The translations under genes were made by a program, and so were the position numbers. A stretch of DNA of 64,000 bases from UTCFX2 sp963827155 (GTDB lineage: Bacteria; Chloroflexota; Anaerolineae; Anaerolineales; UBA4823). Each line of letters opens with the position of its first letter. Position 1 is the first letter of the stretch. The stretch lies in the NCBI GenBank assembly GCA_963827155.1, contig CAWGZV010000001.1:62001-126000 (forward strand), written 5' to 3'. A model generated the notes under the pieces. It saw nothing but the letters and a program-made list of their open reading frames with translations, searched no databases and was not told where the DNA came from. Below are positions 1-10,573 of the stretch, piece after piece.

Positions 1-1904
1 GCACCAACATGCCAGACTGCCAACATTGCAGGGATTAAATCCAGCGAACGCACCAGCAGGATCCCAACTCGATCTCCCTTCCTGATTCCTTGCGAACGGA
101 GGCAAGTGGAGAAGGTATTAATTCGCTCCAAAAGCTGCCCATAGCTTAAGGAGGACTCGTTGAATCGAATGGCAGTTTGATCGTTTCGATTCCGAGCTTG
201 CTGCAGGATCAAATCGAGAACTGTGCGGTCTTGCGGAATTGAAGTTTTCGTCTGATTCCACTCAAACAAGAGCTTATCTCGTTCGAATGGCTGCATCATT
301 TCCAAGCGACCGCATGCTTTGCTGGGATCCTCCAGACCTGAATTTAATAACCCGATAATTCCTTGCAGCCAACTCGATATTGTGTTTCCCTCAAAAAGCT
401 CAGTGCTGTAATCACACACCAGCCACGACCCAGTATCAGTGGTAAGCCATACCAGCTCGATATCGTAGCGGGCGCCTGTGCTAGGGGGGAGCATGAATTC
501 CGCTTGCAGCCCGGCGAAGCTTGGGGCTGCGGGCTGATTCCAGGAACGAAAGGCAGTTGTGAAGAGCGCCGACCGGCTTTGATCGCGGGGCAGCTTAAGA
601 AGCTGGATCAACTCCGCAAAGGATAGGTATTTATGTTCCTGGGAGCGAGCAATGAGCTCAGCCTGAGAGCGAACATGTTCGCAAAAACTCCTCTTCGAGT
701 CGAACAGCGACCTGAGCGGGACCATATTTCGGGTCCTGGCAACCGCCGGGACGCCAATATCAAGATAAAGCGGCTCGCTTTCAAACCCCATCACAAGATC
801 ATTCGAATCCGATATCCGGTGAAGGTATGCCGTGAAAGCCCCAAATAATCCGTCCTCGAAGCTGAATCCTTCGACCGATGACCAGGCTCGGAGCCTATCT
901 TCCAAATCAGGTGGAAGGGGAGCTGCAAGCCGCCCACCTTCATATTTCTTGACCGCTGGACGCGGAAAATCTGAAGGGATTTCCAAGCGCGGCACCCCAG
1001 AACCAAATACCCCCAACCAATAGGCTTCATCCATTCGCTGGAATTTCCTGGCTTCGGCTGATTCGCCCATAGCCAGATAATCCGACCATTGAACGACCGC
1101 AGGTGCGGGACAGGCACTTTCATCCCGAGAGAAGCGGCTGTATAAATCGGCAATATATTCCAGGATAACGATCATTGCCTGGCTCTCCAGGACCAGCAGA
1201 TGCCCAACCAGTGCAAGCACATACTCTGTTTCGGATAACCGCAGCAGCTCGGCGTGGAAAAGTCGTTTGCCTGGCTCAAACGGCCTGGCTGCGATCTCCG
1301 TCAGCCGCTGTTCGAGGTTCTCGGAAGAAATGGATGAAAAGCTTATTTCGAGCGGAGATCCCGCGCCGACGATCAGGGAATCGCGATCTGGATCCAGGGC
1401 AGTTCGCAGAGACTCGAAGGCTTCGCCGGCTTGCTCTACTGCAGCCTGGAGAGCGGGACCATCCAGCATTCCTTTCAGGCGAAGAAGAAGCACCTCGTTA
1501 AACGAAGCCGAAGCCTCCCCAGAGTACCTGCTTAGAAAGCCAATGTGCTGCTGAGACGGCGCTAAACGAACCTCGCGTTGGGTTTTCCATTGGTTGGGAG
1601 CTGGCTCGGTAATTTTGTTGGAAATTCCTGCGGCGTGTTTATTATCGCGCTCATGTTCGATATAAAGAGCCAACTCTCCAAGGGTGATCTGCCCTTCAAT
1701 GACTCGGCGGATGGAAACCAGGAGCCCGAAGCGATCATATATCCGCCGCATGCCCTCTACCAGCGCAAGTGAGCTTACCCCAAGATCGAGAATTGGGACA
1801 TCATATGGAACTTGAGGAGGAATGTCTTCTACGAGTTCGAGGATGATCTGGACCAATTCATCCCGAATCTCGGAAGCAGTCCAATCTTTATTAGGAGAGG
1901 TCAT
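1..1904 (-). CDS. Non-ribosomal peptide synthetase, PCP-C-A..., 3' part outside window
   Basis: The frame is open from an ATG at 1904 to the window edge, giving about 634 residues. Domain order read by translation: a carrier domain at residues ~10-85 with motif LDLGVSSL (attachment Ser45), a condensation domain at ~110-540, then the start of an adenylation domain with an A1-like motif LSYGQLL and AxxxGxxKGDRVGILL-type sequence before the edge. The condensation core motif, normally HHxxxDG, reads GHLLVLES (residues 234-241): the second His is kept, while Asp and Gly are lost. Activity of this domain is therefore doubtful. The adenylation specificity residues lie outside the window. It is third in an operon after the PKS and radical SAM genes, 37 bases behind the latter. 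The leading carrier domain probably takes the chain from the PKS ACP. NRPS identity is firm; the product is unknown. Confidence 0.9.
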   Translation of the reverse strand, partial: MTSPNKDWTASEIRDELVQIILELVEDIPPQVPYDVPILDLGVSSLALVEGMRRIYDRFGLLVSIRRVIEGQITLGELALYIEHERDNKHAAGISNKITEPAPNQWKTQREVRLAPSQQHIGFLSRYSGEASASFNEVLLLRLKGMLDGPALQAAVEQAGEAFESLRTALDPDRDSLIVGAGSPLEISFSSISSENLEQRLTEIAARPFEPGKRLFHAELLRLSETEYVLALVGHLLVLESQAMIVILEYIADLYSRFSRDESACPAPAVVQWSDYLAMGESAEARKFQRMDEAYWLGVFGSGVPRLEIPSDFPRPAVKKYEGGRLAAPLPPDLEDRLRAWSSVEGFSFEDGLFGAFTAYLHRISDSNDLVMGFESEPLYLDIGVPAVARTRNMVPLRSLFDSKRSFCEHVRSQAELIARSQEHKYLSFAELIQLLKLPRDQSRSALFTTAFRSWNQPAAPSFAGLQAEFMLPPSTGARYDIELVWLTTDTGSWLVCDYSTELFEGNTISSWLQGIIGLLNSGLEDPSKACGRLEMMQPFERDKLLFEWNQTKTSIPQDRTVLDLILQQARNRNDQTAIRFNESSLSYGQLLERINTFSTCLRSQGIRKGDRVGILLVRSLDLIPAMLAVWHVG

Positions 1905-1941
1905 ACGGTATTACCCCAACCGCTTTGAATTGACAAGAGGG

Positions 1942-3363
1942 CTAACCATGCATCTCTAAAGGCTGCACATCGCTCACCAACCGCTTTTTTAAAACCTCAT
2001 AGCGCTTCTCTGCGAGCAAGGTCTGGATAAGCGGTGTATAAAAATGCCCATCCCCAATCAGGCGGATTTTATTTGGGGTAATTTCAACAAACTCATATTC
2101 CTCAAGCGCATTCCAGACGCCTTCGAACAGCTCAAAAACGTCTTCTTGAAATGCCTGTTGGAATTTGTCGCGATCGATTTCTAATCCAAACAAATTTCGC
2201 CATATCAGCGAAATCATGTGATCTTCTCGGGCATGGCGAAAGCCATGCTCTACCGGGAAACGTCCCTGGTTGATGGCTGCCTTATACTCGTCAAGTTTAT
2301 TCCAGTTGATCAAGGACCAGGAATGCCCTTCCCCGAGCGACACGTCTCCAAAGAAAGAGATAGCGGCGTAACCTAATCCTAAGGTGTCCATATGGTCGAA
2401 ACGCCGGGTAACTCCTTCTTCGTACGGTCTGCTGAATGGATTGCCGGGTTTCCGCCAGTTATAGGCGGTAATCTGCTCGTATCCGCGGCTTATTAATAGA
2501 TCTCTAGATACGCGGTACATCTCAAGGTTGCTTAATGTACTGGGGAGCTCGTGATATCGATTGAGGGCGAAATCGGTCGGACCCCCAACATTGAGCTCGT
2601 AGTGGGTAATGTCGTAAACTCCCCATGAGATGACCGTCTCCAGGTCCTCCACCATCGTCGCAATGGTCTGTTGAGGCCAGCCGAAGATCAAGTCGACGTT
2701 CGCGGCAAGCCCGAATTCACGCGCCCATTCCAAAGTCTGGATGACATGCTGGGTCTTCTGCTTGCGACCGCTGAGACTGTTCAGGCGCTCATTCACCTGC
2801 TGCACGCCCATGCTGATCCTGTTCATCCCAAATTCCTTGATGGCTTGAATCTTTTCGCGGGTGAAGAGCTGGGGAATACCTTCGAGGGTGATGTCGACAT
2901 AGGCTGGGATTTTGGGAAAGAGATCGCGTACCAGCTCCATCAGCTCGTGGTATTTGGGCGCTTTATACAGGTTTGAGGTCCCGCCTCCAAAAAAAACTGC
3001 GCCTAAGGGCACGTCTTCGAGGGCATCTCTGTACATTCCGGCTTCGCGTTTCAAGAAATCGAAATAGGTTTCGAGGTCCACATTCCCAGTGAAGATCTCT
3101 ACAGGAAAAAGGCAGTAACCGCATTTTCCGGGATCCGTCTGAATACAATAAGGCACTCCCATATACAAATTGACCGGAGCCCCAAGCCCCTGGGAATTCA
3201 GTGTTCTGCGGTCTTCGTTCACTTCATGCACAGGAACTTCCGTCTCGGTCCAAAAACGAGGAGAGGGAAACGCATGTTGGATTTTGTTCACCTGACGTTT
3301 GTCGAGGTGAGTCTCGATATACTTGCGAGCGTAATCTGAATCCACTGAAAGTGAGCTGATCAT
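1942..3363 (-). CDS. HemN/HemW-like radical SAM enzyme in PKS-NRPS operon
   Basis: A 473-residue protein related to oxygen-independent coproporphyrinogen oxidase and its relatives. The [4Fe-4S] site reads CIQTDPGKCGYC, a CX7CX2C spacing, unlike the usual CX3CX2C of HemN/HemW. GGGTS follows at ~residue 127, the usual SAM-binding glycine motif, and a HemN-like C-terminal region (NWRKPGNPFSRPYEEG) is present. It sits between a PKS and an NRPS gene with gaps of about 60 and 37 bases, so it is very likely co-transcribed. HemN-like radical SAM enzymes in such clusters are known as methyltransferases or cyclopropanating enzymes (class C type, as in jawsamycin or yatakemycin pathways). A tailoring role on the polyketide is my inference; a haem role is less likely given the context. 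Confidence 0.85.
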   Translation of the reverse strand: MISSLSVDSDYARKYIETHLDKRQVNKIQHAFPSPRFWTETEVPVHEVNEDRRTLNSQGLGAPVNLYMGVPYCIQTDPGKCGYCLFPVEIFTGNVDLETYFDFLKREAGMYRDALEDVPLGAVFFGGGTSNLYKAPKYHELMELVRDLFPKIPAYVDITLEGIPQLFTREKIQAIKEFGMNRISMGVQQVNERLNSLSGRKQKTQHVIQTLEWAREFGLAANVDLIFGWPQQTIATMVEDLETVISWGVYDITHYELNVGGPTDFALNRYHELPSTLSNLEMYRVSRDLLISRGYEQITAYNWRKPGNPFSRPYEEGVTRRFDHMDTLGLGYAAISFFGDVSLGEGHSWSLINWNKLDEYKAAINQGRFPVEHGFRHAREDHMISLIWRNLFGLEIDRDKFQQAFQEDVFELFEGVWNALEEYEFVEITPNKIRLIGDGHFYTPLIQTLLAEKRYEVLKKRLVSDVQPLEMHG

Positions 3364-3425
3364 AGATTTCCCTTTGCGAATTTCTAATCTCTAGTTCTTT
3401 CGAGTCGATAAACGATTCGGGCGGG

Positions 3426-6400
3426 CTAATCTCCGGCAGCCTGGAGCAACAGGCACCAGACGAGGGCGAAAAGCACCTCATCATGGATAAACTCTGCGAG
3501 AGTTTCAATCGACTGGTAATCTAATCCCTGCATCGGCTTGAAGCGGAATTCTAATTTCTCCTGAATTCGGCGTTGAAGCTCAGTTACTAATAATAGAATC
3601 CAGTCCAATTTCTAAAAATGCCCTTGAGGGAACGAGATTATCCAGGTTCATCCCCTCGGCTGCTTGTCCCATCGTATCTTTGATTTCAGCGGTCAACCAT
3701 TTTGACAACACTGCAACGCGTTCCATTCGGGGCATCGGCTGCAGCTGTTCGATAAGTTGGGCGCGAGAGGTAAAAAACTGGTCTGATGCTTGATTGTTGT
3801 TGAGCTTGTTCCCCAAACCCGAAGGATTATGATGAGCGAACATGATGGTTCGACGCAGCTCCAGGTTCTTGAATTCTGCCATCAGAAACCCATCTTCGCT
3901 GAGCACTCGGACATTTGCCAGAGCAGCACGACCATCTTCGTTCAGGTTGAGCTGAACATGGCTCCAGACCTTAGAGGGCAGCTCGTTCCACCAGGTGATC
4001 GATTGGATCGTTGCCGGTACGAATGCACCCTGGTAGCTCGAGCTGCTGACTGTTCCAATCGCCGCGCCAAATACGTGAAGACTGCTGTCCAGCATGATTG
4101 TATTCAGGTAAGGATCCTGATTTTTCAGATCCGCTGCAGCCGAAAGATTGATCTTTCCCACTGCTTCGCCTGAGCCGGATTTTCCACCCCAAAGCTCTCG
4201 AACATTTGCAAATCTTGCTCCGTACTCCAGCCCGTGATTGCGGAGCTCGCTGTAGAAGGGACCCGCTTTTAGTTCTACCTCACGCCCGATAAGCTCATTT
4301 TCCAGATTGACCTTCTCGGGACCATCCATCATCGCGGCTATGCGTCCCCGGCAGTAAACGGTTTTCTCGTCGCTGCTTGCCGCAATGGCGAAACGGGTGT
4401 ATTGGGTGCCGTTGGACGCGCGCTCCAGCTTCAAGCTGATTTTCTTTTCCTCTCGATATTGAAGCATCAGCGGACGCTCAAAAGTCACCTCGCTCATCAT
4501 CACTGCATGCCATTCCTGACCTGTGAATGCAGCAAATCCACGTGCCGCCATTTCGAGAAAGGCTGTGGCTGGAAATATCGTAGAGCCCAATACCCGGTGA
4601 TCAGTCCAAGGCGAAGAGGTGTTAAGTGTGGTTTCAAAAACTGCCTTGTGAGTGCTGTAGGTGATCACCTTCCCAAGCAGTGGATGGAGATTGGGTAGGT
4701 CGGGAAGCTCAGGAAGTTCAGCAACCTCTTCCTGGGTTGTGGGTTGAAACACAACCTTGTAGGTTTCAGGGGCGACATCAAGGATCCCATTCGAGTTCAG
4801 CCAGTACTTCTCTCGCCGGAAGGGGTACAAGGGCAGCAGCACCCGGCGGTACTGCGGTTTCCACATGAGACGATCAAATTTTACTGCGGCGCCGTTCACG
4901 TAAAGAGTCGCCAGACAGCCAAGGATATTTTGGAGGTCTTGCCTGTCCCGTTTGAGGGTCGGGATCGTCTGAAGCGATTGAACATCGAACGCATTTGCGA
5001 CAGCCGGGATCAATGATGGATGTGGGCCCACCTCGACCAACAAGCTGCAGCCAGCGGCAATGATCTTTTCCATGCCCTGGTGAAAAAGGACTGCCTGGCG
5101 AACGTGAGAGCTCCAGTAACTGGCTGGGAGATCTTCACTGAGGAAATCGCCGCTTGTGTTAGAAAGGATCGGTATCCTTGAGGGAGAGATCCGCATTGCA
5201 GATGCTGCTTCGGTGAGTTCTTCCAGGATTGGGTCCATCAATGGGGAATGAAAAGCATGCGAGACTTCAAGCTCTTTGGTCTGACGTCCGGCAGCCTCGG
5301 CAATCGAGCCAATTTCTAATACGGCTTCACCTTTGCCGGATATCACCACAGCCCGAGGGCCATTTACGGTGGCAATTGAAACATCCGCTTCTCTGCCTTC
5401 AATCCACTTCTGGACCTGGTTTACAGAAGCGCCAATCGCAAGCATTTTCCCGCCTGGAGGGAGCTGCCCCATTAAGCGACCGCGAACAACCACAAAGCGG
5501 GCGGCATCCTCCAGTTCCAAAACGCCTGCCACACAGGCTGCCACGATTTCTCCAACGCTGTGCCCGATCACATAATCTGGCTCCACTCCCCAATAGTTAA
5601 GCAGATCTGCAAGTGCATATTCGATTGCAAACATCGCGGGCTGCACATATCGGGTATTTTGGAGATATTCCGCTGAATTTTCGCCAAATAACAGCTCCAG
5701 CAGGGGAACTCCTAGCTGTTCATCCATCAAAGCAGCTAGCTGATCGATCGTCCTGGCAAAATGAGGCTCTGTTTTATACAACTCTTGGCCCATCTCGGGA
5801 TACTGCGCCCCCTGACCGGTGAACATGAAGGCGATCTTTGGCTTGATCCTGGTGTTCACAATCCCGGCTGCGAGCCCTCTGGGACTCCGACCTTCTTGAA
5901 AAGATTGCAGCTTCTGACGGATTTCATCTTTTTCGGTGCCGATCACTGCCAGGCGATGGCTGTGTTGGGTGCGATCCAAAGCAGCAGTAAGAGCGATATC
6001 ACGCAGCGGGATATTCTTTTCTTGACCCAGATAATCTAGCCAACTCTCGACCAGCTCGTCCAAAGATGAAGCCGATTTGGCAGAAACGACCAGGATATCG
6101 CCAGCACGCACTGGCGAGTACTCAAAATCAGCCTGAGGTGGAAGGGAGTTGTGGAAGGAAGGCGCCTCCTGCAAAATGGCGTGTGCATTGGTTCCGCTGT
6201 ATCCAAACGAATTGACGCCTGCCAACCGAGGCTTATCCTGGTGCGGCCATAGAATCCTCTCCGTTGGGATGTACACAGGTGCATGATGCAGTTCAATACT
6301 TGGGTTCAGCTGATTGAAGTGCAGGCTGGGGAATATTTCTTCATACTCGAGCGATAGCGCCGCCTTAACCAGTCCTAGCAGTCCGGCGCCAGCTTCGATG

Positions 6401-7488
6401 TGGCCGAAGTTGCTTTTTACCGAGCCGACGTAAAGTGGATGGTCATCCGCTCTACCTGGTCCAAAGACGTTAACAATCGCGCTCATTTCAATCGGATCGC
6501 CGACCGGTGTTCCGGTTCCGTGGGCTTCGACGTAGCCGATATCCTCTGGACTTACACCCGAGCGGGCGAGCACACTTCGAATGACTTTCTCCTGAGAACG
6601 CCCGTTCGGAGCGGTGACCGCCGGCGTTCTTCCATCTTGATTGACCGCCGTACCGAGGATTGTGGCGAGAATCCGGTCGCCTCTATCAATTGCCTGGGAT
6701 TGCCTCCGTACGATCACAGCCATACAGCCTTCGCCGCGGATATACCCGTCGGCTGAGGCGTCGAAGGCTGCACAGCGCCCGGCGCGGGACATCAGACCTA
6801 CTTTAGAAAAGGCGATGTGAATTCCTGGATGGAGGATTGCGTTAACTCCCGCGACGATCGCCATGTCGCAGTCCCCAGCCAAAATACTCTGACGGGCTAA
6901 ATGCAGAGCCACCAGAGAGCTGGAACAGGCTGTGTCGATGGTCAGACATGGCCCTTCCAAACCAAGAAAATGGGAGATCCGACCGGCTGCGATGCTCATT
7001 GCATCCCCCATAGCGTCATAGGCGTTTATGCCGAGCGGACCCTCATAGGCGCCCTTGAGCTGGGAATAACCATTGGTGTTCATCATCGCCAGGAACACGC
7101 CCGTATTGCTGTGCATTAATTCTTCCGCAGATTGACCGGCATCTTCAAGGGCATGCCAGATCGTTTGAAGAAGCATTCTTTGTTGAGGATCCATGCGTGA
7201 GGCTTCGGCGTCGGTGATTCCGAAAAAGCCGGCATCAAAGAGGTCAATCCCTTCAATAAATCCCCCTTTTCGAACGTAGGTTTTTCCAGGGGCGATAGGA
7301 TCAGGGTCGTAAAACGCGTCCACATTCCACCGGTCGCGCGGCACTTCCGTAATAAGGTCTCTCCCATTGCGTAGAGCTTCCAAAAGCTCTAGCTTAGACG
7401 AAATGTTCCCCGGTAATTCGCAGCCCACACCTACGATGGCAAGCGTTTCATGCCGACCATTCGATTGTTCTGGCAAATAATGATCCAT
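3426..7488 (-). CDS. Type I polyketide synthase, KS-AT-DH-ACP, frameshift in ACP
   Basis: The open frame 7488-3580 encodes 1302 residues. KS: active-site DTACSSS (Cys188), EAHGTGT (His323), KSNFGH (His363). AT: GHSVGE (Ser644) and HAFH at 744-747, the pattern linked with malonyl-CoA. DH: HRVLGSTIFP (His964) and DSSLH (Asp1134, His1138). The carrier domain follows directly, so there is no KR or ER. The carrier motif FLEIGLDSII ends abruptly in a stop at 3580. In another frame the sequence continues as VTELQRRIQEKLEFRF and later TIETLAEFIHDEVL up to 3426, the normal second half of an ACP. Removing one base near 3587-3590 restores the domain. This gene leads the PKS-radical SAM-NRPS operon. A DH without a KR needs a ketoreductase from elsewhere or is idle. 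Confidence 0.93.
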
Positions 7489-7916
7489 CTTCCTGCTCCA
7501 GTTCCAATACCTAACCTGGTATTTTCTTCCCTAATGAACCACAAACATTCAAAAAATTTTTAGCTATCGGTATTTTTGCTTTTACTTTTTTTGTCCAAGG
7601 ACCAAAAATAATCCAGAAACCACAATTCCCCGCTTTTTTGGTTTTTGACTTAATTCACTTGCCAAAGGATATTCAATTGACGAAAGCATTATTTTAACTT
7701 ATATGGTAGAATATATCTTATAACATTATTGGGTCTATGTCAATCCTGGCGGGGGGGAGTTAATAAATATTAAGATGTTTTTGGTATTCAGAAAACTAGA
7801 TGGTCCATTTCGATTGAGTTGATTATGCCGGTCGCTTTTTGTACCGGTTGAATTTACAAGCTGCCGATGATAATTTAGAAGCCTGATGAACTGAAAATAG
7901 GATCGAGGGTGACACA
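7489..7916. other. Divergent intergenic region, AT-rich
   Basis: This 428-base gap separates the minus-strand PKS operon from the plus-strand small genes. It is clearly more AT-rich than its surroundings, with T-runs at 7553-7600 and an AT-rich stretch at 7677-7735. It probably carries the promoters of both transcripts. I see no convincing gene in it: the only longer open frame (7735-7917 minus) has low-complexity composition and no family resemblance. Confidence 0.6.
7677..7705 (+). promoter_or_regulatory. Candidate sigma70-type promoter toward 7917
   Basis: TTGACG (7677-7682), a 17-base spacer and TATATG (7700-7705). The -35 box matches 5 of 6 and the -10 box 4 of 6. It lies over 200 bases upstream of the first plus-strand gene, so the leader would be long. 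Confidence 0.3.
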
Positions 7917-8177
7917 ATGGATGAAACGATAGCGGCTTCCACAGAGATGACTCAACCCATTATCATTGATTTGGGAAAGCAAAAACCGGGAAGCATCAAG
8001 GATTTGAAAAAGGGTGAAGGCAAGCTGTGGGATGAAGTCCTCGGAGTCGTCGATGAAGTAAAAGATCGGTTAGGAGATGAAGCGGGCGGCAAAGTGTTTG
8101 TCCCGGTGATTATGGTCTACCAGCGGAAACAGAAGCGCCGACGGATGAATAGATTTCTCTTCCCGATGGGTAAATAA
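7917..8177 (+). CDS. Small conserved-looking protein, DUF6200-like
   Basis: An 86-residue soluble protein beginning ATG after a GAGGGTGA ribosome-binding stretch. The central segment has IIIDLGKQK, then KDLKKGEGKLWDEV, and the C-terminus is strongly basic (QRKQKRRRMNR). The DLGK...LKKGxGKL pattern resembles, from memory, the small DUF6200 family; I could not check this. No catalytic motif is visible. It is 11 bases upstream of another small basic protein and then the UbiB-like kinases, so it probably belongs to the same transcript. Its function is unknown. Confidence 0.65.
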   Translation: MDETIAASTEMTQPIIIDLGKQKPGSIKDLKKGEGKLWDEVLGVVDEVKDRLGDEAGGKVFVPVIMVYQRKQKRRRMNRFLFPMGK

Positions 8178-8188
8178 GGAGTGCTGCC

Positions 8189-8641
8189 ATGTTGGATGAT
8201 AAGAACGATCAGTGGAGCAAATTGAGCCGTTCGAGTGTCGAAAAACCCGCAGATCTGAAACCGATTGTTTTGGAATACAAGAAGAGTAAGAAGAAAACCC
8301 GGGTTGGAAGCGGCAGCGAGAAAGCGAGATATTCAAAAGGCTTCAAGGATGTCCAGCGGGTTGAAGGGGATATGGTGCGGATCTCTCAAAAAGCTGCGAA
8401 AGCGCTCTCGAAAGGGGTGGACACTTACGAACGCGAACGCAGTCATTCTGCAAGCAACAAAAAGGATGGCGCGGTCGAAGACTTCGTCTACAATTCAGCC
8501 AAAGCCACCAGCGCATATTTGAAAGAAGCGAGCGACATCCCGGTCGACCTGGCAAATTCGATGGTTACGAAATCCTACCGGAAGGGCTTGCGCAGGCTAT
8601 TACGCGGCACCTCGAAGACGATTCGCATGTGGCGAATATAA
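8189..8641 (+). CDS. Small basic hypothetical protein
   Basis: 150 residues, rich in Lys, Arg and Ser, predicted soluble and largely helical in the second half (VRISQKAAKALSKGVDTYER, then a segment ending SAYLKEASDIPVDLANSMV). The start has a good AAGGAG ribosome-binding site about 8 bases upstream. No recognised domain. It sits between a DUF6200-like gene and a UbiB-like pseudokinase gene on the same strand. Its constant company with these genes in related genomes would be worth testing; from the sequence alone no function can be given. Confidence 0.6.
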   Translation: MLDDKNDQWSKLSRSSVEKPADLKPIVLEYKKSKKKTRVGSGSEKARYSKGFKDVQRVEGDMVRISQKAAKALSKGVDTYERERSHSASNKKDGAVEDFVYNSAKATSAYLKEASDIPVDLANSMVTKSYRKGLRRLLRGTSKTIRMWRI

Positions 8642-8717
8642 GTAGGAGATAAGCCAGACCTGGTCAGATCCAATCAATTCGATGGGATTTTCCAGTCCAA
8701 AATTCTAATAACTCATT

Positions 8718-10571
8718 ATGGGCAATTCCCCCATCTCAATCGTCGAGCCCGAAAATTCCGGCGTGATCGCCGAATTGCCGCGCCGTGATTTCCTGAAAGT
8801 TTCCAATCCTGGCTCCACGCTCGCGCCGATGCGGTTAGTGACATTCGAAGCTGACCGACTGCAGGCTCTTGTTCGTTTATTTACCTGGTTAAACCTTTTC
8901 CTCTATTTCGCCTTTAATACGTTATTAGATATTTTGTTTCGCAGGGATAATCCGAGCCGGCGTGCCAATCGTCTCAAACAATCGTTTGAAAAAGTTGGTG
9001 GGTCATTTATTAAATTGGGGATGCATCTCTCGATGCGAGTTGATTTCATGCCCTGGGCAACCAGCGATGAGCTCTCGCGCATGTCCGACCGGATGGAACC
9101 TTTTGCAGTTGAATTAGCAATCGACACGATCGAACGCTTGGCTAAAAGACAGCTTTCTTCGATATTTTCTCATTTTGATCCGGAGCCAATCGCATCTTCT
9201 TCGGTATCGTGTGCGTATCAAGCCATTCTGATAACCGGAGAAAAGGTCGTGGTGAAAGTACGCAGACCGGGCATAGGAGAGCAGTTCATGACCGATCTCA
9301 AGGCTTTCGATTGGCTGCTCTCGATCGCCGAGTTTCTCACCATTTTTCGACCAGGATTTACCCAGGGGATGCGAGGTGAATTTCGAGAACTTCTTCTAGA
9401 AGAGCTTGATTTTATTCAGGAAGCGCGCCGACAAGATGCTTTCCGCCGGGCTGCGGCTGAATCTAGAGTGGGTTATTTTTCTGCACCTCGGGTTTATCTG
9501 GAGCTATCGGGGGAAGAAGTGGTTGTAGAGGAATTTGCCAGCGGCATATGGTTGTGGGAGCTGCTCGAGGCGGTTGAAAACCGCGATGAAGCCGTATTAG
9601 CGCGGGCGCGGGCTTTGAATATTGACCCGAGCAAGGTCGCCAAACGCTTGCTCTGGGTTCAATTTTGGTCCTGGGCTGAAAACCTCTTTTTTCACGCCGA
9701 CCCGGATCCGAATAATATCATCATCGGTCAAGACAGCAGGTTGTTTTTTATCAACTTCTCTACGACCGGCGCCCTGAACCGGTCCTTGCGGCAGGCGATG
9801 CACCAATATTTTTCCTACGCCTGGCACCGCGACCCGCTCAACATGGCTCGATCCACATTGATTTTGATGGAACCTCTGCCGCCGGTCGATTTGATCGAGC
9901 TAACCCAGGAACTAGAGACTTTCAACTGGCAGCTTCTGTACGCATTAGAAGCGCCGCCTGAAAGCCTTAGCTGGCAGGAACGGACGTCCTTCTATCACTG
10001 GAAAGGGTTGATCCAATTAGCCCGCAAGTATGGGATAGTCATTGATATCCAGGTATTGAGATTAATGCGGTCATCACTGCTGGTCGAGTCAACCGCGGTC
10101 CGATTGAATCACAATGTCGATTTTGTTCGCCAGTACCGCAGGTTCAACCGCTATCGAGCGGAGCAAGCACGCCGCCGTGTCACGGATCGGGTCATCGATG
10201 CGCTCGATGGCAAAACCAATGAACAGCTTGTGATCCGCCTGGATCGAGTTGCCCAGATGGCAGAGGGTTTCTTCCTTCGGACGCGACACCTGTTATCGCT
10301 GCCGTCTGCCAATTTTAATGTGCTGATGAGTAAATGGTCTTATGCTTTCTATATCTTTATCCATTTCGCAGTCCAGGTCGTGATCGTAACTGCGTTGGGT
10401 GTCTTTATCGCGGCCGTCAATCATCTCGCTGCCGGTATTCAACCGATTTATGTCCCCGACCTGCTCCAATCGGTATTGCAAAATCCTGTGTACCAAATCA
10501 TTTTCTTGATCCTGATGTTTATCAACGGCAGGACGGTTCTATTCCGGATGGATGATAAAGAGGTTCGTTAG
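8718..10571 (+). CDS. ABC1/UbiB-family protein, probable pseudokinase
   Basis: A 617-residue member of the ABC1/AarF/UbiB atypical kinase family, with two hydrophobic segments at the C-terminus (~545-565 and ~590-605) as is usual for membrane-anchored UbiB proteins. The KxGQ signature reads FIKLGMHLSMR, with the Gln replaced. The ATP-contact Lys is kept in KVVVKVRRPG, and the EELDF and HADPDPNN motifs are present. The metal-binding DFG reads INFSTTG, so the Asp is Asn. Loss of both Gln and this Asp suggests weak or no catalysis. It is followed 2 bases later by a paralogue with canonical motifs, so the two may form a regulatory pair. UbiB-family proteins act in quinone or isoprenoid-lipid homeostasis; the role here is inferred only. 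Confidence 0.85.
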   Translation: MGNSPISIVEPENSGVIAELPRRDFLKVSNPGSTLAPMRLVTFEADRLQALVRLFTWLNLFLYFAFNTLLDILFRRDNPSRRANRLKQSFEKVGGSFIKLGMHLSMRVDFMPWATSDELSRMSDRMEPFAVELAIDTIERLAKRQLSSIFSHFDPEPIASSSVSCAYQAILITGEKVVVKVRRPGIGEQFMTDLKAFDWLLSIAEFLTIFRPGFTQGMRGEFRELLLEELDFIQEARRQDAFRRAAAESRVGYFSAPRVYLELSGEEVVVEEFASGIWLWELLEAVENRDEAVLARARALNIDPSKVAKRLLWVQFWSWAENLFFHADPDPNNIIIGQDSRLFFINFSTTGALNRSLRQAMHQYFSYAWHRDPLNMARSTLILMEPLPPVDLIELTQELETFNWQLLYALEAPPESLSWQERTSFYHWKGLIQLARKYGIVIDIQVLRLMRSSLLVESTAVRLNHNVDFVRQYRRFNRYRAEQARRRVTDRVIDALDGKTNEQLVIRLDRVAQMAEGFFLRTRHLLSLPSANFNVLMSKWSYAFYIFIHFAVQVVIVTALGVFIAAVNHLAAGIQPIYVPDLLQSVLQNPVYQIIFLILMFINGRTVLFRMDDKEVR

Positions 10572-10573
10572 CG

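Noticed and set aside
7735..7917. 60-residue minus-strand open frame in the divergent gap
   Set aside because: Atypical composition, no ribosome-binding site and no resemblance to any family; more likely chance.
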